Positions 1-8,917 of a stretch of DNA of 64,000 bases are shown piece after piece. Position 1 is the stretch's first letter. Each line of letters begins with the position of its first letter. Both the position numbers and the translations under genes were made by a program. Source of the stretch: Nonomuraea cavernae (GTDB lineage Bacteria > Actinomycetota > Actinomycetes > Streptosporangiales > Streptosporangiaceae); contig NZ_BMNH01000007.1 of assembly GCF_014646355.1 (NCBI RefSeq), positions 212,807-276,806 on the forward strand, given 5' to 3'. The notes below the pieces were generated by a model, which saw only the letters and a list, made by a program, of their open reading frames with translations, was not told the origin of the DNA and ran no database searches.

Positions 1-1
1 C

Positions 2-568
2 GCCGTCTCCAGCGGATCCCCTCTCGGCGGGGCGGCGGTGATGGCCGGGTTCGTGCTCGGCACCGCTCCGGCGTTCGCGCTGCTGGGCTACGTGCTCCGG
101 CGCGTCTCGCGGACCAGGGTGGCCAGGCTGGCCGGAGTGGTTGCGCTGGCGGCCGGGCTGTGGACGATCGGCACCGGGCTCAACCTGGGCGGCTGGCTGC
201 CGCGGCCGACGCTCTCCGCCGCGGCCTCGGCCGGCGTACCGACAACCGGCAGCGCACGCACACACGAAACCGGCACACACGAAACCGGGACGACCGGGAC
301 GACCGGGACGGCCGTCGCGGAGGGCGGGCGCAGGGTCACGGTGTGGGCGATGCGCGACGGCTACCGGCCGGGCATCGTGACGGCCAGGGCGGGCGTGCCG
401 GTGGAGGTCGTGTTCAAGCTGGTCGACCAGGGCTGCACGGGCACGGTGGTGCTCGACGGCCGTGACATCACCCTGCCGGCGACCGTGACGTTACCTCCGC
501 AGCCCGCCGGGACGATGCGCTACACCTGCGCGATGGGGATGTACACGGGGTTCATCGAGTTCTCCTAG
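2..568 (+). CDS. SafE/TauE-type membrane protein with C-terminal cupredoxin-like domain (5' truncated)
   Basis: The frame is open from base 2, so the gene starts before the window; the Met codons at 38-43 are internal. The visible part has the SGSPLGGA segment and two hydrophobic helices typical of the end of a SafE/DsbD-like transporter core. A Thr/Gly/His-rich linker of short repeats (about bases 238-315) follows, then a roughly 80-residue beta domain with a single Cys in CTGTV and a Cys-x-Met-x-Met cluster (YTCAMGM) near the end. This looks like a plastocyanin-type copper site facing outside. The family is linked to metal or sulfur compound handling; the cupredoxin assignment is from motif spacing only. 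Substrate is unknown. Confidence 0.7.
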   Translation, partial: AVSSGSPLGGAAVMAGFVLGTAPAFALLGYVLRRVSRTRVARLAGVVALAAGLWTIGTGLNLGGWLPRPTLSAAASAGVPTTGSARTHETGTHETGTTGTTGTAVAEGGRRVTVWAMRDGYRPGIVTARAGVPVEVVFKLVDQGCTGTVVLDGRDITLPATVTLPPQPAGTMRYTCAMGMYTGFIEFS

Positions 569-619
569 ACCCGGCAATTACCCCTCGCTTCCGTCCGGTT
601 ACGTGTCACCCTGTGGGCC

Positions 620-2005
620 ATGTCGTGGTGGCAAGGTGAGGCGCCGGCCGTTCCGGCGCCGCGCGTGGGCGACGAGGCCGAGCTGCTGCTGGCCGCGCAG
701 GCGGGTGACCCGCAGGCCGCGCACCGGCTCGGCAGGTTGCACGCGCAGCGGGGTGACCGTTCAGCGGCCCGGCACTGGTGGGAGATGGCGGCCTCGGGCG
801 GCAACGTCGACAGCGCCTTCAACCTGGGCATCTGGCACGAGAAGCATGGCAGCCTGGAGGAGGCGGTCTTCTGGTACGAGCGGGCGGCCGGCACGGGTGA
901 CGCGGAGGCGGCCGTCAACCTGGCCACGCTGCTGCTGGAGCAGCGCGGCGACCTGGAGGGCGCGAGGGGCTGGTTCGAGTGCGCGGCCCGCGCCGGGTCC
1001 CGGCCCGCGGCCCGGCGGCTGGCGCTGATCTGCGAGGACGCGGGCGAGCTGCACGCGGCGCGGGAGTGGCATCGCCGGGCCGCCACCGACGGCGACACGG
1101 CCTGCGCCCACGACCTGGGGTTCCTGGCCTACTCGGCCGGTGACGACGAGGAGACCGTGCGGTGGTGGGAGTTCGCGACGCGCGGCGGGCAGGCCGACTC
1201 TGCCTACTGTCTGGGCCTGTTCCTGCAGGCCAGCCGCGATCCCGAGGCCGCCGAGACCTACTTCCGGCTGGCCGCGGCGAGCGAGCATCCCGGCGCCGCC
1301 GCCCAGTTGGGCGGCATCGCGCTCTCCCGTGGCGACCTGCGCACGGCTCGCGGCTGGTACGAACGGGCGGCGGGCGCGGGCCGGGTGGAGGCCCAGCGGA
1401 TGGCCGGGTTCGTCTGCGTGGAGCTGGGCGACTCGCGCGGGGCCAGTCACTGGTTCGGCCGGGCGGCGGCCGGGGGCGATGCGGAGGCCTCGTTCAACTT
1501 CGGGCTGTTGCTCATCGCGGAGTTCGGCGACCTCGAAGGGGGGCGGCACTGGTTCCGTGAGGCGGCGCTGGCCGGGCACCACCAGGCGGCCCTTGAGCTG
1601 GGCGGCCTGCTGACGGCGGCCGGGGAGGTGGGCGAGGCCCGGCGGTGGCTGGCCGATCCGCCGCCGCCGTCGTGGGGCAGGATGGCCGAGCCCGAGTTGT
1701 GCGCCCGGGCGGAGCTCGCGGCGGCGGCGACCGGCCGCAGGGGCGGCGTCTCGCTGGCGGTGCCCGCGCTGACGGAGGTTCTCTGCACCTGGGACGTGGT
1801 GACCAGGCCGCTGCACGACCACGCCGACGTGATCGGCTGGCTGGTGGCGCGGAGCGGCCTGCACACCAGCGCGATCGAGCATCTGGCCGCGGTGCGGGTC
1901 ACGCTGCTGCGGCCGGGCGGCGCGCCGTGGCCCAGCCCGGCCGAGATCGAGCACGTCCTGGCCACGGCCCGCGAGCTGCGCCGCCGTTTCGGCCTGCGCC
2001 GATAG
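620..2005 (+). CDS. Sel1/TPR-like repeat protein
   Basis: A 461-residue protein built almost entirely of about 36-residue helical repeats with the pattern A-x-x-x-G-x-L-x-x-x-x-G-D-x-x-x-A-x-x-W-[FY]-x-x-A-A-x-x-G, the signature of Sel1-like repeats. At least nine are recognisable between residues 20 and 350. The last 100 residues, after PPPPSWGRM, are not repeats and contain a small alpha/beta segment. No signal peptide or membrane segment is visible, so it should be cytoplasmic. Such proteins scaffold protein-protein contacts; no partner is evident. ATG at 620 is preceded by only a weak purine stretch. It is convergent with alanine dehydrogenase 21 bases downstream. Confidence 0.85.
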   Translation: MSWWQGEAPAVPAPRVGDEAELLLAAQAGDPQAAHRLGRLHAQRGDRSAARHWWEMAASGGNVDSAFNLGIWHEKHGSLEEAVFWYERAAGTGDAEAAVNLATLLLEQRGDLEGARGWFECAARAGSRPAARRLALICEDAGELHAAREWHRRAATDGDTACAHDLGFLAYSAGDDEETVRWWEFATRGGQADSAYCLGLFLQASRDPEAAETYFRLAAASEHPGAAAQLGGIALSRGDLRTARGWYERAAGAGRVEAQRMAGFVCVELGDSRGASHWFGRAAAGGDAEASFNFGLLLIAEFGDLEGGRHWFREAALAGHHQAALELGGLLTAAGEVGEARRWLADPPPPSWGRMAEPELCARAELAAAATGRRGGVSLAVPALTEVLCTWDVVTRPLHDHADVIGWLVARSGLHTSAIEHLAAVRVTLLRPGGAPWPSPAEIEHVLATARELRRRFGLRR

Positions 2006-2026
2006 CGGTGCGGGCCGCGAGGGAGG

Positions 2027-3142
2027 TCAGGCGGCGAGTACGTCGGGGACGGGCGTGTAGGGCAGGTCGAGCGCCTGCGCGACCGGCTCGTTGGTGAGGC
2101 GCCCGCCGTGCGTGTTGAGGCCGCGCGCGAGCCCCGCGTCACTCTTGAGCGCGTCGCGCCAGCCCAGGTTGGCCAGCTTGACCGCGTACGGCAGGGTGGC
2201 GTTGGTCAGCGCGTACGTGGAGGTGTTGGCCACCGAGCCCGGCATGTTGGCCACGCAGTAGAAGACCGAGTCGTGCACCCGGTAGGTCGGCTCGGCGTGG
2301 GTGGTGGGGCGCGAGTCGGCGAAGCAGCCGCCCTGGTCGATGGCGATGTCGACGAGCACCGAGCCCGGCTTCATGCGGGAGACCAGGTCGTTCGAGACGA
2401 GGGTGGGGGCCTTCGCGCCGGGGATGAGGACGGCGCCGATCACCAGGTCGGCTTCAAGGACCTCCCGCTCGATCGCGTACGAGGTGGAGACCAGGGTTTT
2501 GAGGCGGCCCTGGTAGACGGCGTCGATGAAGCGGAGCCGGTCGACGTTGGTGTCGAGGACGGTGACGTCGGCGCCCATGCCGACGGCGATCTGCGCGGCG
2601 TTGAGGCCGGAGACGCCGCCGCCGATGACGACGACCTTGGCCGGGGCGACGCCGGGCACGCCGCCCGGCAGGACGCCGCGGCCGCCGTTGAACCGCATCA
2701 GGTTGTAGGCGCCGACCTGCGGGGCGAGCCGCCCGGCGACCTCGGACATGGGGGCGAGCAGCGGCAGCGCGTCACCGACCTGGACGGTCTCGTACGCGAT
2801 GCCGGTCGTCCCGGCGGACAGCAGGGCGTCGGTGCACGGGTGCGAGGCGGCCAGGTGCAGGTAGGTGAAGAGCACGAGGTCTTCGCGCAGGCGGTGGTAT
2901 TCGGAGGCGATCGGCTCCTTCACCTTGAGCACCAGCTCCGCCTCGGCCCACACCGCGTCGGCACTGTCGATGATCTTCGCGCCCGCGGCGAGATACTCGT
3001 CGTCGGTGATGTGCGATCCGAGGCCGGCCTCGCTCTGGACGGTGACGTCGTGGCCGTTGCGGACGAGTTCGTGCACGCCCGCCGGGGTGACGGCCACGCG
3101 GTATTCATGGTTCTTGACCTCGGCGGGCACACCGATCTTCAT
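2027..3142 (-). CDS. ald: alanine dehydrogenase
   Basis: Catalyses NAD-dependent interconversion of L-alanine with pyruvate and ammonia in the cytoplasm. The 371-residue length is normal. The N terminus [17 protein letters not shown], Lys75 and His96 (the known pyruvate-binding and catalytic residues) and the Rossmann motif [15 protein letters not shown] around residue 170 are all present. It lies 64 bases downstream of a class III aminotransferase on the same strand. If that enzyme uses pyruvate as acceptor, the alanine formed would be recycled by Ald, so the pair makes metabolic sense. A perfect hairpin between the two genes may attenuate or separate their transcription. Confidence 0.96.
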   Translation of the reverse strand: MKIGVPAEVKNHEYRVAVTPAGVHELVRNGHDVTVQSEAGLGSHITDDEYLAAGAKIIDSADAVWAEAELVLKVKEPIASEYHRLREDLVLFTYLHLAASHPCTDALLSAGTTGIAYETVQVGDALPLLAPMSEVAGRLAPQVGAYNLMRFNGGRGVLPGGVPGVAPAKVVVIGGGVSGLNAAQIAVGMGADVTVLDTNVDRLRFIDAVYQGRLKTLVSTSYAIEREVLEADLVIGAVLIPGAKAPTLVSNDLVSRMKPGSVLVDIAIDQGGCFADSRPTTHAEPTYRVHDSVFYCVANMPGSVANTSTYALTNATLPYAVKLANLGWRDALKSDAGLARGLNTHGGRLTNEPVAQALDLPYTPVPDVLAA

Positions 3143-3164
3143 TGCGCCGGTTCCTTTCGGGACG

Positions 3165-3197
3165 AAAATGTCCGGTACGGCTATGCCGTACCGGACA
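3165..3197 (-). terminator. hairpin between aminotransferase and ald
   Basis: A perfect 13-base-pair inverted repeat (3169-3181 with 3185-3197, 3-base loop) is followed on the minus strand by TTTT at 3168-3165. It is an intrinsic terminator or attenuator after the aminotransferase, ending only about 20 bases before the ald start codon. Confidence 0.75.
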
Positions 3198-3206
3198 GGG
3201 GGGTTT

Positions 3207-4589
3207 CTACAGGCGGGCCCACGCCTGGGTGAGCACGGTGCGGAGTATCGAGCCGATCTCGTCGAACTCCTTCGGCCCCGCGATCAGCGGGGGCGCCAGC
3301 TGGATGACGGGGTCGCCCCGGTCGTCGGCCCGGCAGTAGAGCCCGGCCTCGAACAGCGCCTTGGACAGGAAGCCGCGCAGCAGCCGCTCCGACTCCTCGG
3401 CGGTGAACGTCTCCTTGGTGGTCTTGTCCTTGACCAGCTCGATGCCCCAGAAGTAGCCGGAGCCGCGCACGTCGCCGACGATCGGCAGGTCCTTCAGGCC
3501 TTCGAGGGTGGCCTGGAAGACGGGCTCGTTCTTGGTGACGTGGCCGAGCAGGTCCTCACGCTCGAAGATGTCGAGGTTGGCCAGCGCCACGGCGGCGGAG
3601 ACCGGGTGGCCGCCGAAGGTGTAGCCGTGGGCGAAGGTGTTGTCGCCCTTCTTGAACGGCTCGAACAGCCGATCGCTCGCGATCATCGCCCCGAGTGGCG
3701 AGTAGCCGCTGGTCAGGCCCTTGGCGCAGGTGATGATGTCGGGCACGTAGTCGAACTTCTGCCCGCCGAACATGGTGCCGAGACGGCCGAAGGCGCAGAT
3801 GACCTCGTCGGAGACGAGCAGCACGTCGTACTCGTCGCAGATCTCGCGCAGGCGCTGCCAGTAGCCGGGTGGGGGCGGGAAGCAGCCGCCGGCGTTCTGC
3901 ACCGGCTCGGCGACGACGGCGGCCACCGTGTCGGGGCCCTCCATCTCGATGGCGCGGGCGACCCGCTCCGCGGCCCAGAAGCCGTACTCCTCGGGGGTCA
4001 TCCCCTTGATGCCGGAGATCTCGTCGGCCCGGTAGTGGTTGGTGTTGGGCACCCGGACGGAGCCGGGCACGAGGGGCTCGAACATCTCCTTGAACGCCGG
4101 GATGCCGGTGATCGACAGAGCCCCGTGCGGGGTGCCGTGGTAGGCGATCTGGCGGCTGATGACCTTGTGCTTGAGCGGCTTGCCGGTGAGCTTGAAGTAC
4201 TGCTTGGCCAGCTTCCAGGCGGACTCGACCGCCTCGCCGCCACCGGAGGTGAAGAAGACGCGGTTGAGGTCGCCAGGCGTCAGGGCCGCGATCCTCGCGG
4301 CCAGCTCGGCCGCCTTGGGGTGGGCGTAGGACCACAGCGGGAAGAAGGCCAGCTCCTGGGCCTGCTTGGCCGCCGCCTCGGCCAGCTCGCCGCGCCCGTG
4401 ACCGGCCTGGACCACGAAGAGCCCGGCGAGGCCGTCGAGATAGCGCTTGCCGTGGATGTCGTAGATGTAGGAGCCCTCACCACGCACGATGGTCGGGATC
4501 TCGGCCTGCTCGTAGGAGCTGTGCCTGGTGAAGTGGAGCCACAAATGATCCTGCGCGGCCTTGAGGATGTCGTTGTCCGGCTGCGTCAT
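3207..4589 (-). CDS. class III (PLP-dependent) aspartate aminotransferase-family protein
   Basis: A 460-residue fold-type I transaminase of the omega-amino acid/polyamine group. Visible features are the SGGGEAVESAWKLAKQY phosphate-binding segment (about 115-131), DE at 261-262 (pyridine-nitrogen Asp) and Lys290 in TCAKGLTSGY, the PLP Schiff-base lysine. The closest general pattern is the pyruvate-accepting omega-transaminases (beta-alanine, putrescine, taurine or similar donors); the donor cannot be read from sequence. Downstream ald suggests alanine as co-product. The ATG at 4589 is preceded by AAGGGAAG at good spacing. Confidence 0.9.
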   Translation of the reverse strand: MTQPDNDILKAAQDHLWLHFTRHSSYEQAEIPTIVRGEGSYIYDIHGKRYLDGLAGLFVVQAGHGRGELAEAAAKQAQELAFFPLWSYAHPKAAELAARIAALTPGDLNRVFFTSGGGEAVESAWKLAKQYFKLTGKPLKHKVISRQIAYHGTPHGALSITGIPAFKEMFEPLVPGSVRVPNTNHYRADEISGIKGMTPEEYGFWAAERVARAIEMEGPDTVAAVVAEPVQNAGGCFPPPPGYWQRLREICDEYDVLLVSDEVICAFGRLGTMFGGQKFDYVPDIITCAKGLTSGYSPLGAMIASDRLFEPFKKGDNTFAHGYTFGGHPVSAAVALANLDIFEREDLLGHVTKNEPVFQATLEGLKDLPIVGDVRGSGYFWGIELVKDKTTKETFTAEESERLLRGFLSKALFEAGLYCRADDRGDPVIQLAPPLIAGPKEFDEIGSILRTVLTQAWARL

Positions 4590-4818
4590 GTTTATCTTCC
4601 CTTGCCTTTGATCTCACCACAGTCTGCCTCTTCACTTCGGCTTTGCCAAGCGAAAACGTTGCGACATTCTGTGAGCAAGCCGAGATCCGCAGCAGCAACA
4701 TGTAACTGCTACGAAATCCGCAGGTAGATTGATCCGCGGGTCATGCCGATCCCGCGCCGCGGGGCCGTGTGTGATGCAATGAGACGTTGACCGTTGAACA
4801 ACCCCCGGGGGATCGTCC
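4590..4818. promoter_or_regulatory. divergent intergenic region
   Basis: These 229 bases separate the aminotransferase (minus) from the M20 dipeptidase (plus), so promoters for both should lie here. It is less GC-rich than the genes around it. I see no gene, RNA or clear operator; CGTTGACCGTTGAAC near 4791 is a short direct repeat of GTTGA. Confidence 0.4.
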
Positions 4819-6174
4819 GTGACACCTGACCAGATCGAGAGCGCCGTCGCGGCCTCGATGCCACAGGCCATCGAGGAGCTGAAGCGGCTCGCCGCCATCC
4901 CCTCCGTCGCGTTCCCCGGGCACCCGGAGGAGCCCGTGTTCGCCGCGGCCGCCGCCACCGAGGAGCTGCTGCGCTCCACCGGCCTGCGGCATGTCCAGCA
5001 GGTCCCGGTCGAGGGCAGCTTCCCCGCCGTCTACGGCGAGTCGCCCGCCCCGCCCGGTGCCCCGACGGTCCTGCTCTACGCCCACTACGACGTGCAGCCC
5101 GCCGGCGATCCCGCCGCGTGGCGCACCCCGCCGTTCGAGCCCACGCAGATCGACGGGCAGCTGTACGGCCGGGGCGTCGCCGACGACAAGTCGGGCATCA
5201 TCTCCCACGTCACGGCGCTGCGCGCGTTCCAGGGCCGGCTGCCCGTGGGCATCAAGGTCATCATCGAGGGCCAGGAGGAATACGCCGGCGAGCGCCTGGA
5301 GGCCTTCGTCGAGCGCAACCCCGACCTGCTGCGGGCCGACGCCATCGTGGTGGCCGACACCGGCAACCCACGCGTCGGCGACCCCGCGGTGACCACGTCG
5401 CTGCGAGGCATGGCGGGCTTCACCATCGAGGTCCGCACCCTGCGCGGGCCGGTGCACAGCGGGTCGTTCGGCGGCGCCGCCCCTGACGCGCTCGCCGCCC
5501 TGATGCGCATGCTGACCTCGCTGCACGACGACAACGGCGACATCCGGGTCCCGGGGCTGCCCAGGGGGTCGTTCCTCGGGCAGGGCCCGCCGGAGGAGGA
5601 GTTCAGGAAGACCTCGGGCGTGCTCGACGGCGTGTCACTGGTCGGCTCCGGCTCGCTGGCCGACCGGCTCTGGTCGTCCTACGCGATCACCGTGACGGGC
5701 CTCGACGTGCCGACCGTCTCCGGGGCGGTCAACGCGGTGCAGCCGGCGGCGCGGGCCCGCGTCACGGTCCGGGTGCCCCCGGCGGGCGATCCGAAGACGA
5801 CGGTCGACGCGGTGGTGGAGTTCCTCCAGCAGGTCACGCCGTGGGGGGCGCAGGTCTCGTTCGGCGACTTCACCGTGGGTTCGGGCTTCCAGGCCGACTC
5901 GGGCGGCAAGGCCCGTTCGGCCCTCAACCGGGCCATGGAGCGCGCCTTCGGGCGCCCGCCTCGCGACGTCGGCGCCGGCGGCTCGATCCCGCTGGTCAAC
6001 ACGCTGCTCAAGCAGTTCCCGGCGGCCGAGATCCTGCTGTTCGGGGCGGAGGACGAAGACGCCGCCATCCACGCGCCCAACGAGCGGGTCGACCTGGAGG
6101 AGCTGCGCCGCGTCGCCACCGCCGAGGCCCTCTTCCTGCACGAGCTCAGCCTCCCGTCGGCCCTCGGCATCTGA
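4819..6174 (+). CDS. M20 family metallodipeptidase
   Basis: A 451-residue dizinc peptidase of the M20 dipeptidase branch. Ligands and catalytic residues are in place: His89 and Asp91 in YAHYDVQP, Asp122 in GVADDKSG (bridging), the Glu pair 153-154 in EGQEEYAGE (catalytic base and ligand), Asp180 in VVADTGNPR, and a late His in AAIHAPNE around residue 426. The insertion between about 200 and 310 is the dimerisation (lid) domain. It is cytoplasmic, with no signal peptide. The start used is GTG 4819 after GGGGGA. It probably hydrolyses dipeptides or related N-acyl amino acids; the exact substrate is unknown. Confidence 0.9.
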   Translation: MTPDQIESAVAASMPQAIEELKRLAAIPSVAFPGHPEEPVFAAAAATEELLRSTGLRHVQQVPVEGSFPAVYGESPAPPGAPTVLLYAHYDVQPAGDPAAWRTPPFEPTQIDGQLYGRGVADDKSGIISHVTALRAFQGRLPVGIKVIIEGQEEYAGERLEAFVERNPDLLRADAIVVADTGNPRVGDPAVTTSLRGMAGFTIEVRTLRGPVHSGSFGGAAPDALAALMRMLTSLHDDNGDIRVPGLPRGSFLGQGPPEEEFRKTSGVLDGVSLVGSGSLADRLWSSYAITVTGLDVPTVSGAVNAVQPAARARVTVRVPPAGDPKTTVDAVVEFLQQVTPWGAQVSFGDFTVGSGFQADSGGKARSALNRAMERAFGRPPRDVGAGGSIPLVNTLLKQFPAAEILLFGAEDEDAAIHAPNERVDLEELRRVATAEALFLHELSLPSALGI

Positions 6175-6283
6175 CCGCCCCGGGTCGCGGGTCCGGCCCC
6201 TGACTGGTCTTCCTGCGGGTCCGCCCGATGACTTTCCGGCCGTTGGCCGGTCTTCCTGTGGAACAGGACTTCGAGGAGGACTC

Positions 6284-6922
6284 ATGGCCACGTTCGTACT
6301 GATCCATGGAGGCGGCTCGAGCGCCCGGGACTGGCACCTGGTCGTCGCCGAGCTGCGCCGCAGAGGGCACGACGCGGTGGCCGTGGACCTGCCGATCGAG
6401 GACGAGTCGGCGAGCCTCGGCGACTACGCCGACACCGTGGTCCGGGCCGTCGGCGACCGCGGCGACCTGGTCGTCGTGGCCCACTCGTGGGGCGGCTTCG
6501 TCGGCCCGCTGGTCTGTGACCGGGTCCCGGCCAATCTGCTGGTGCTGGTGACGGCCATGATCCCGGTTCCGGGCGAGCCGCCCGCCGACTGGTGGGCCAA
6601 CGCCGGCTTCCACGCACCCGCGATGGACGATCCGGTCGCCGTCTTCCTGCAGGACGTCCCCGCCGAGGTCGCCGCCGAGGTGCTGACCCGGGGACGGGAG
6701 CACGCCGAGAAGGCGCTGCTGGAGCCGTGGCCGCTGGCCGCGTGGCCGGACGTGCCGACGAGGTTCCTGCTCTGCCGGGACGACCGGTTCTTCTCGCCGG
6801 CGTTCATGCGTGGGCTCGTCCGCGACCGGCTGGGCATCACGCCCGACGAGATCGACGGCGGCCACACCCCGATGCTGGCCCGCCCTGTGGAGCTGGCCGA
6901 CCGCCTGGAGAGCTACCTCTGA
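6284..6922 (+). CDS. alpha/beta hydrolase
   Basis: A small 212-residue single-domain hydrolase. The oxyanion-hole motif HGGG (residues 8-11), nucleophile elbow HSWGG with Ser68, a candidate acid in LLCRDDRFF and catalytic His in GGHTPML near 196 are visible. It resembles the MenH/esterase-like actinobacterial hydrolases; substrate unknown. The ATG at 6284 follows a strong GAGGAGGA at 6270-6277. Its 3' end has been copied: bases 6808-6969, covering the last 37 codons plus 47 bases beyond the stop, recur in degraded form at 8175-8330. Confidence 0.88.
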   Translation: MATFVLIHGGGSSARDWHLVVAELRRRGHDAVAVDLPIEDESASLGDYADTVVRAVGDRGDLVVVAHSWGGFVGPLVCDRVPANLLVLVTAMIPVPGEPPADWWANAGFHAPAMDDPVAVFLQDVPAEVAAEVLTRGREHAEKALLEPWPLAAWPDVPTRFLLCRDDRFFSPAFMRGLVRDRLGITPDEIDGGHTPMLARPVELADRLESYL

Positions 6923-6969
6923 CGAGACGGTAGGTCGTAGACACGGGTGGACGCTGCTGCCGAGGCGAC
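6808..6969. repeat. imperfect direct repeat, left arm (hydrolase 3' end intact)
   Basis: About 160 bases covering the intact hydrolase 3' end plus a degraded scrap of the cysteine dioxygenase 3' end (GTCGTAGAC...GGACGCTGCTGCCGAGGCG). It aligns with 8175-8330 along its length with scattered substitutions and small indels. Together the arms flank a 1.2 kb block holding copy 1 of the novel family. Confidence 0.85.
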
Positions 6970-7002
6970 TGACCGATATCCGACGAGCGCCGGGGAACAT
7001 AA

Positions 7003-7033
7003 TGATCACATTTTCGCTACGCACGTGGGATTC
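7003..7033 (+). promoter_or_regulatory. shared upstream motif of the novel family, copy 1
   Basis: TGATCAC at 7003-7009 and CGTGGGATTC at 7024-7033, ending 37 bases before the ATG. The same two boxes at nearly the same distances precede copies 2 and 3, so this is probably the promoter or operator of the family. Function is inferred from conservation only. Confidence 0.5.
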
Positions 7034-7070
7034 GCACTGAGGCCAATGAAGGCCGGTTCACAGTGATCTC

Positions 7071-8140
7071 ATGGGGAACAAGAGTCTTTACTTTCATGGT
7101 GCCGGTTTCGAGCGATCGGCCATTCACCTCGAGGATACGAGTACACAGCTCAAGACCCTCAGAGACGGCACAGGCACGTACGGAGGGACCTCGCTGCCGC
7201 CGTTGGCACTCGGCTTGGTCGGCGAGTCTGCGCGCTCACGCTACAACAATGGTCTCAAGGCGTTCCAGCGTCGGCTGGCGGAGGGCGTCGCCTCAGCGAC
7301 AACCTTTCTCAGGCGGTCAAGGTCAGCAAGGACGGCTACCTGCAGGCCGAGGCCAAGAACCTCCAGCTTGTACTCCAGCGCGACGACCACGAATACAAGC
7401 CGCGCGACGATGACACGCCGTCCAATTTCCGCAACCTGAACCGCAAGCGCGAGGAGAAGGACTGGCAGTTACCCGGGATGACCTCTATGGCAGCCGTCGG
7501 CGCCAGTCTCGCGGCAGGAGCCGGGGTCATCGCTCGGTCCCGTGGCGCGATGACGAGCGCTCGCACCGCGATGCTGCTCCGGGTCGGCGCGGGCATGTCC
7601 GTCACCGCCGCCGCAGGCGTACTGATCTGGGCCAGTGCCATCATCCCCGACGACGAGCCCCTGAACCAGCACATGGACTACTGGCAGAACATGGCAGCGA
7701 AGCTGGACGCCACATTCGGCAGTGGTGATCCCGCGGGCAGAGAGGCTCTGTCCAAGGCCTGGAGCGGCGAGACCATGAAGGTGGCGGACCGTAAGCTCCG
7801 TGACTTCGTGACCGCGGGCATCCAGCTCTCCGACGAGGCCGTGGGGCGCGGATACGACCTGGCACAAGCGGTCGACAGGCTCAACAACCTGCACGACTGG
7901 ACCTACCTTGCAACCGCGGTACAGATTGCCCTACTCATAGCGGTCCGTACGTACTCTCCGGTCAATCCTGCGGCTGCTCTGACAATGTCGTCACTCATCG
8001 GACATCGGCTGACATTGATGATTAGCCTCGTTTACGGCCTCATCGTCGCGTCCACCGGCGCGCTCTACGCGAACATGGACGGGCAGCCCACCAAGACCGG
8101 CCCAGCGAACGTGCCGCAGACGGACTTTCCGATGGTCTGA
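7071..8140 (+). pseudogene. novel ESX-like membrane protein family, copy 1 (frameshifted)
   Basis: First of four paralogues. The N-terminal part reads from ATG 7071 (MGNKSLYFHGAGFERSAIHL) to about 7289. The family sequence then continues one frame over from 7292 (LSDNLSQAVKVSKDGYLQAE) to the stop at 8140, so one base appears lost at about 7287-7292. The second frame keeps the Y-x-x-A-E motif, two hydrophobic helices, the IIPDDEPL version of the VVPSDExLD motif, the WSG hairpin and a final helix pair, with no further lesion. It could be a recent pseudogene, a sequencing error or a programmed frameshift; no slippery run is obvious. Residue-level similarity to copies 2 and 3 continues across the break, which is how the break is located. 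Confidence 0.8.
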
Positions 8141-8174
8141 GGATCAGCGCCGTACTGAGGACTTCGCGAGTCGA

Positions 8175-8330
8175 GCGCGGGCTCGTCCGCGACCCTAATC
8201 GGGCGTCACGCCCGACGAGATCGACAGCGGCCACCCCCGATGCCGGCCCTGCCGGGAAGTCGGCCTTCTGGAGAGCTACCTCTGACGGACGGGCAGGTCG
8301 TAGACGCGGCGGACGCTGCTGCCGAGGCGG
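8175..8330. repeat. imperfect direct repeat, right arm (dioxygenase 3' end intact)
   Basis: Mirror partner of 6808-6969: here the hydrolase part (GGGCTCGTCCGCGACC to GGAGAGCTACCTCTGA) is broken by indels while the dioxygenase 3' end is intact. The simplest reading is that the hydrolase and dioxygenase genes once met tail to tail at a single junction that was duplicated when the intervening block arrived. Confidence 0.85.
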
Positions 8331-8806
8331 CGAACGTCGGCGCCGTAGACGTGGACGGAGACGCCCACCTCGTCGCTGGTGTTGAGGACCGCGTGGATGT
8401 CGCCCGGCGGGGCGAAGCCGCTGACCTCGCCCGGACGGTTGTCGGCGCGGCCGATCTCGGTCAGGTGGTCGCCGTGGTCGCGGTAGAGGGTCTCGTGCTC
8501 GATGCCACTGAGGACGCCGAAAGCGCACCACGACACGTGGTCGTGGATCACCGTGCCCTGACCGGGGCGCCACACGACCGCCACGATCGAGAAGTCGTCC
8601 TGGGCGTGCAGCACCTGCGAGACGTACCTGTCGGGGGAGCCCTCGCGCTCCTCCGGCGTGAGCAGGTCGAGCGACGGGAACTGGGCGCGGAGCAGGTCGG
8701 CGACCGCGAACGCGGTCTCACGGCGGTCGAGCCGGCGGGCGGTCAACGCTCCGACGCCCCGCACGAGCTCGTCCAGTCCTGGTCTGACGATGGTCGCCAT
8801 ATCCAT
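8276..8806 (-). CDS. cysteine dioxygenase-type cupin
   Basis: A 176-residue mononuclear iron cupin of the cysteine dioxygenase type I family. The iron triad is visible as His88, His90 (VIHDHVSW) and His138 (PPGDIHAV). It should oxidise L-cysteine, or a related thiol such as mercaptopropionate, to the sulfinate. The start is ATG 8806 (Met3 at 8800 is an alternative). It is divergent from a LysR regulator with a 111-base shared promoter region containing a clear palindrome, so it is probably that regulator's target. Its last codons overlap the right arm of the direct repeat. Confidence 0.9.
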   Translation of the reverse strand: MDMATIVRPGLDELVRGVGALTARRLDRRETAFAVADLLRAQFPSLDLLTPEEREGSPDRYVSQVLHAQDDFSIVAVVWRPGQGTVIHDHVSWCAFGVLSGIEHETLYRDHGDHLTEIGRADNRPGEVSGFAPPGDIHAVLNTSDEVGVSVHVYGADVRRLGSSVRRVYDLPVRQR

Positions 8807-8864
8807 GGTATCCCCCTAGGGAAAGACGCTAATCTGCCTTCCGTTTCCACCCTGCTACAGCTCA

Positions 8865-8904
8865 CATCGATAGGTCCAACAGAAGTTCTGTTGCTCATCG
8901 ATAG
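8865..8904. promoter_or_regulatory. LysR-type operator between dioxygenase and lysR
   Basis: A perfect 17-base palindrome, CAACAGAAGTTCTGTTG (8877-8893), is bracketed by two identical CATCGATAG boxes (8865-8873 and 8896-8904). It sits in the divergent promoter region, just upstream of the regulator start, as expected for autoregulation plus control of the dioxygenase. Confidence 0.7.
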
Positions 8905-8917
8905 ATAAGATTGATGA

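Noticed and set aside
2108..3232. Long plus-strand frame opposite ald
   Set aside because: Antisense shadow typical of GC-rich DNA: low-complexity Val/Gly/Asp/Arg product, while the minus strand encodes an unmistakable alanine dehydrogenase.
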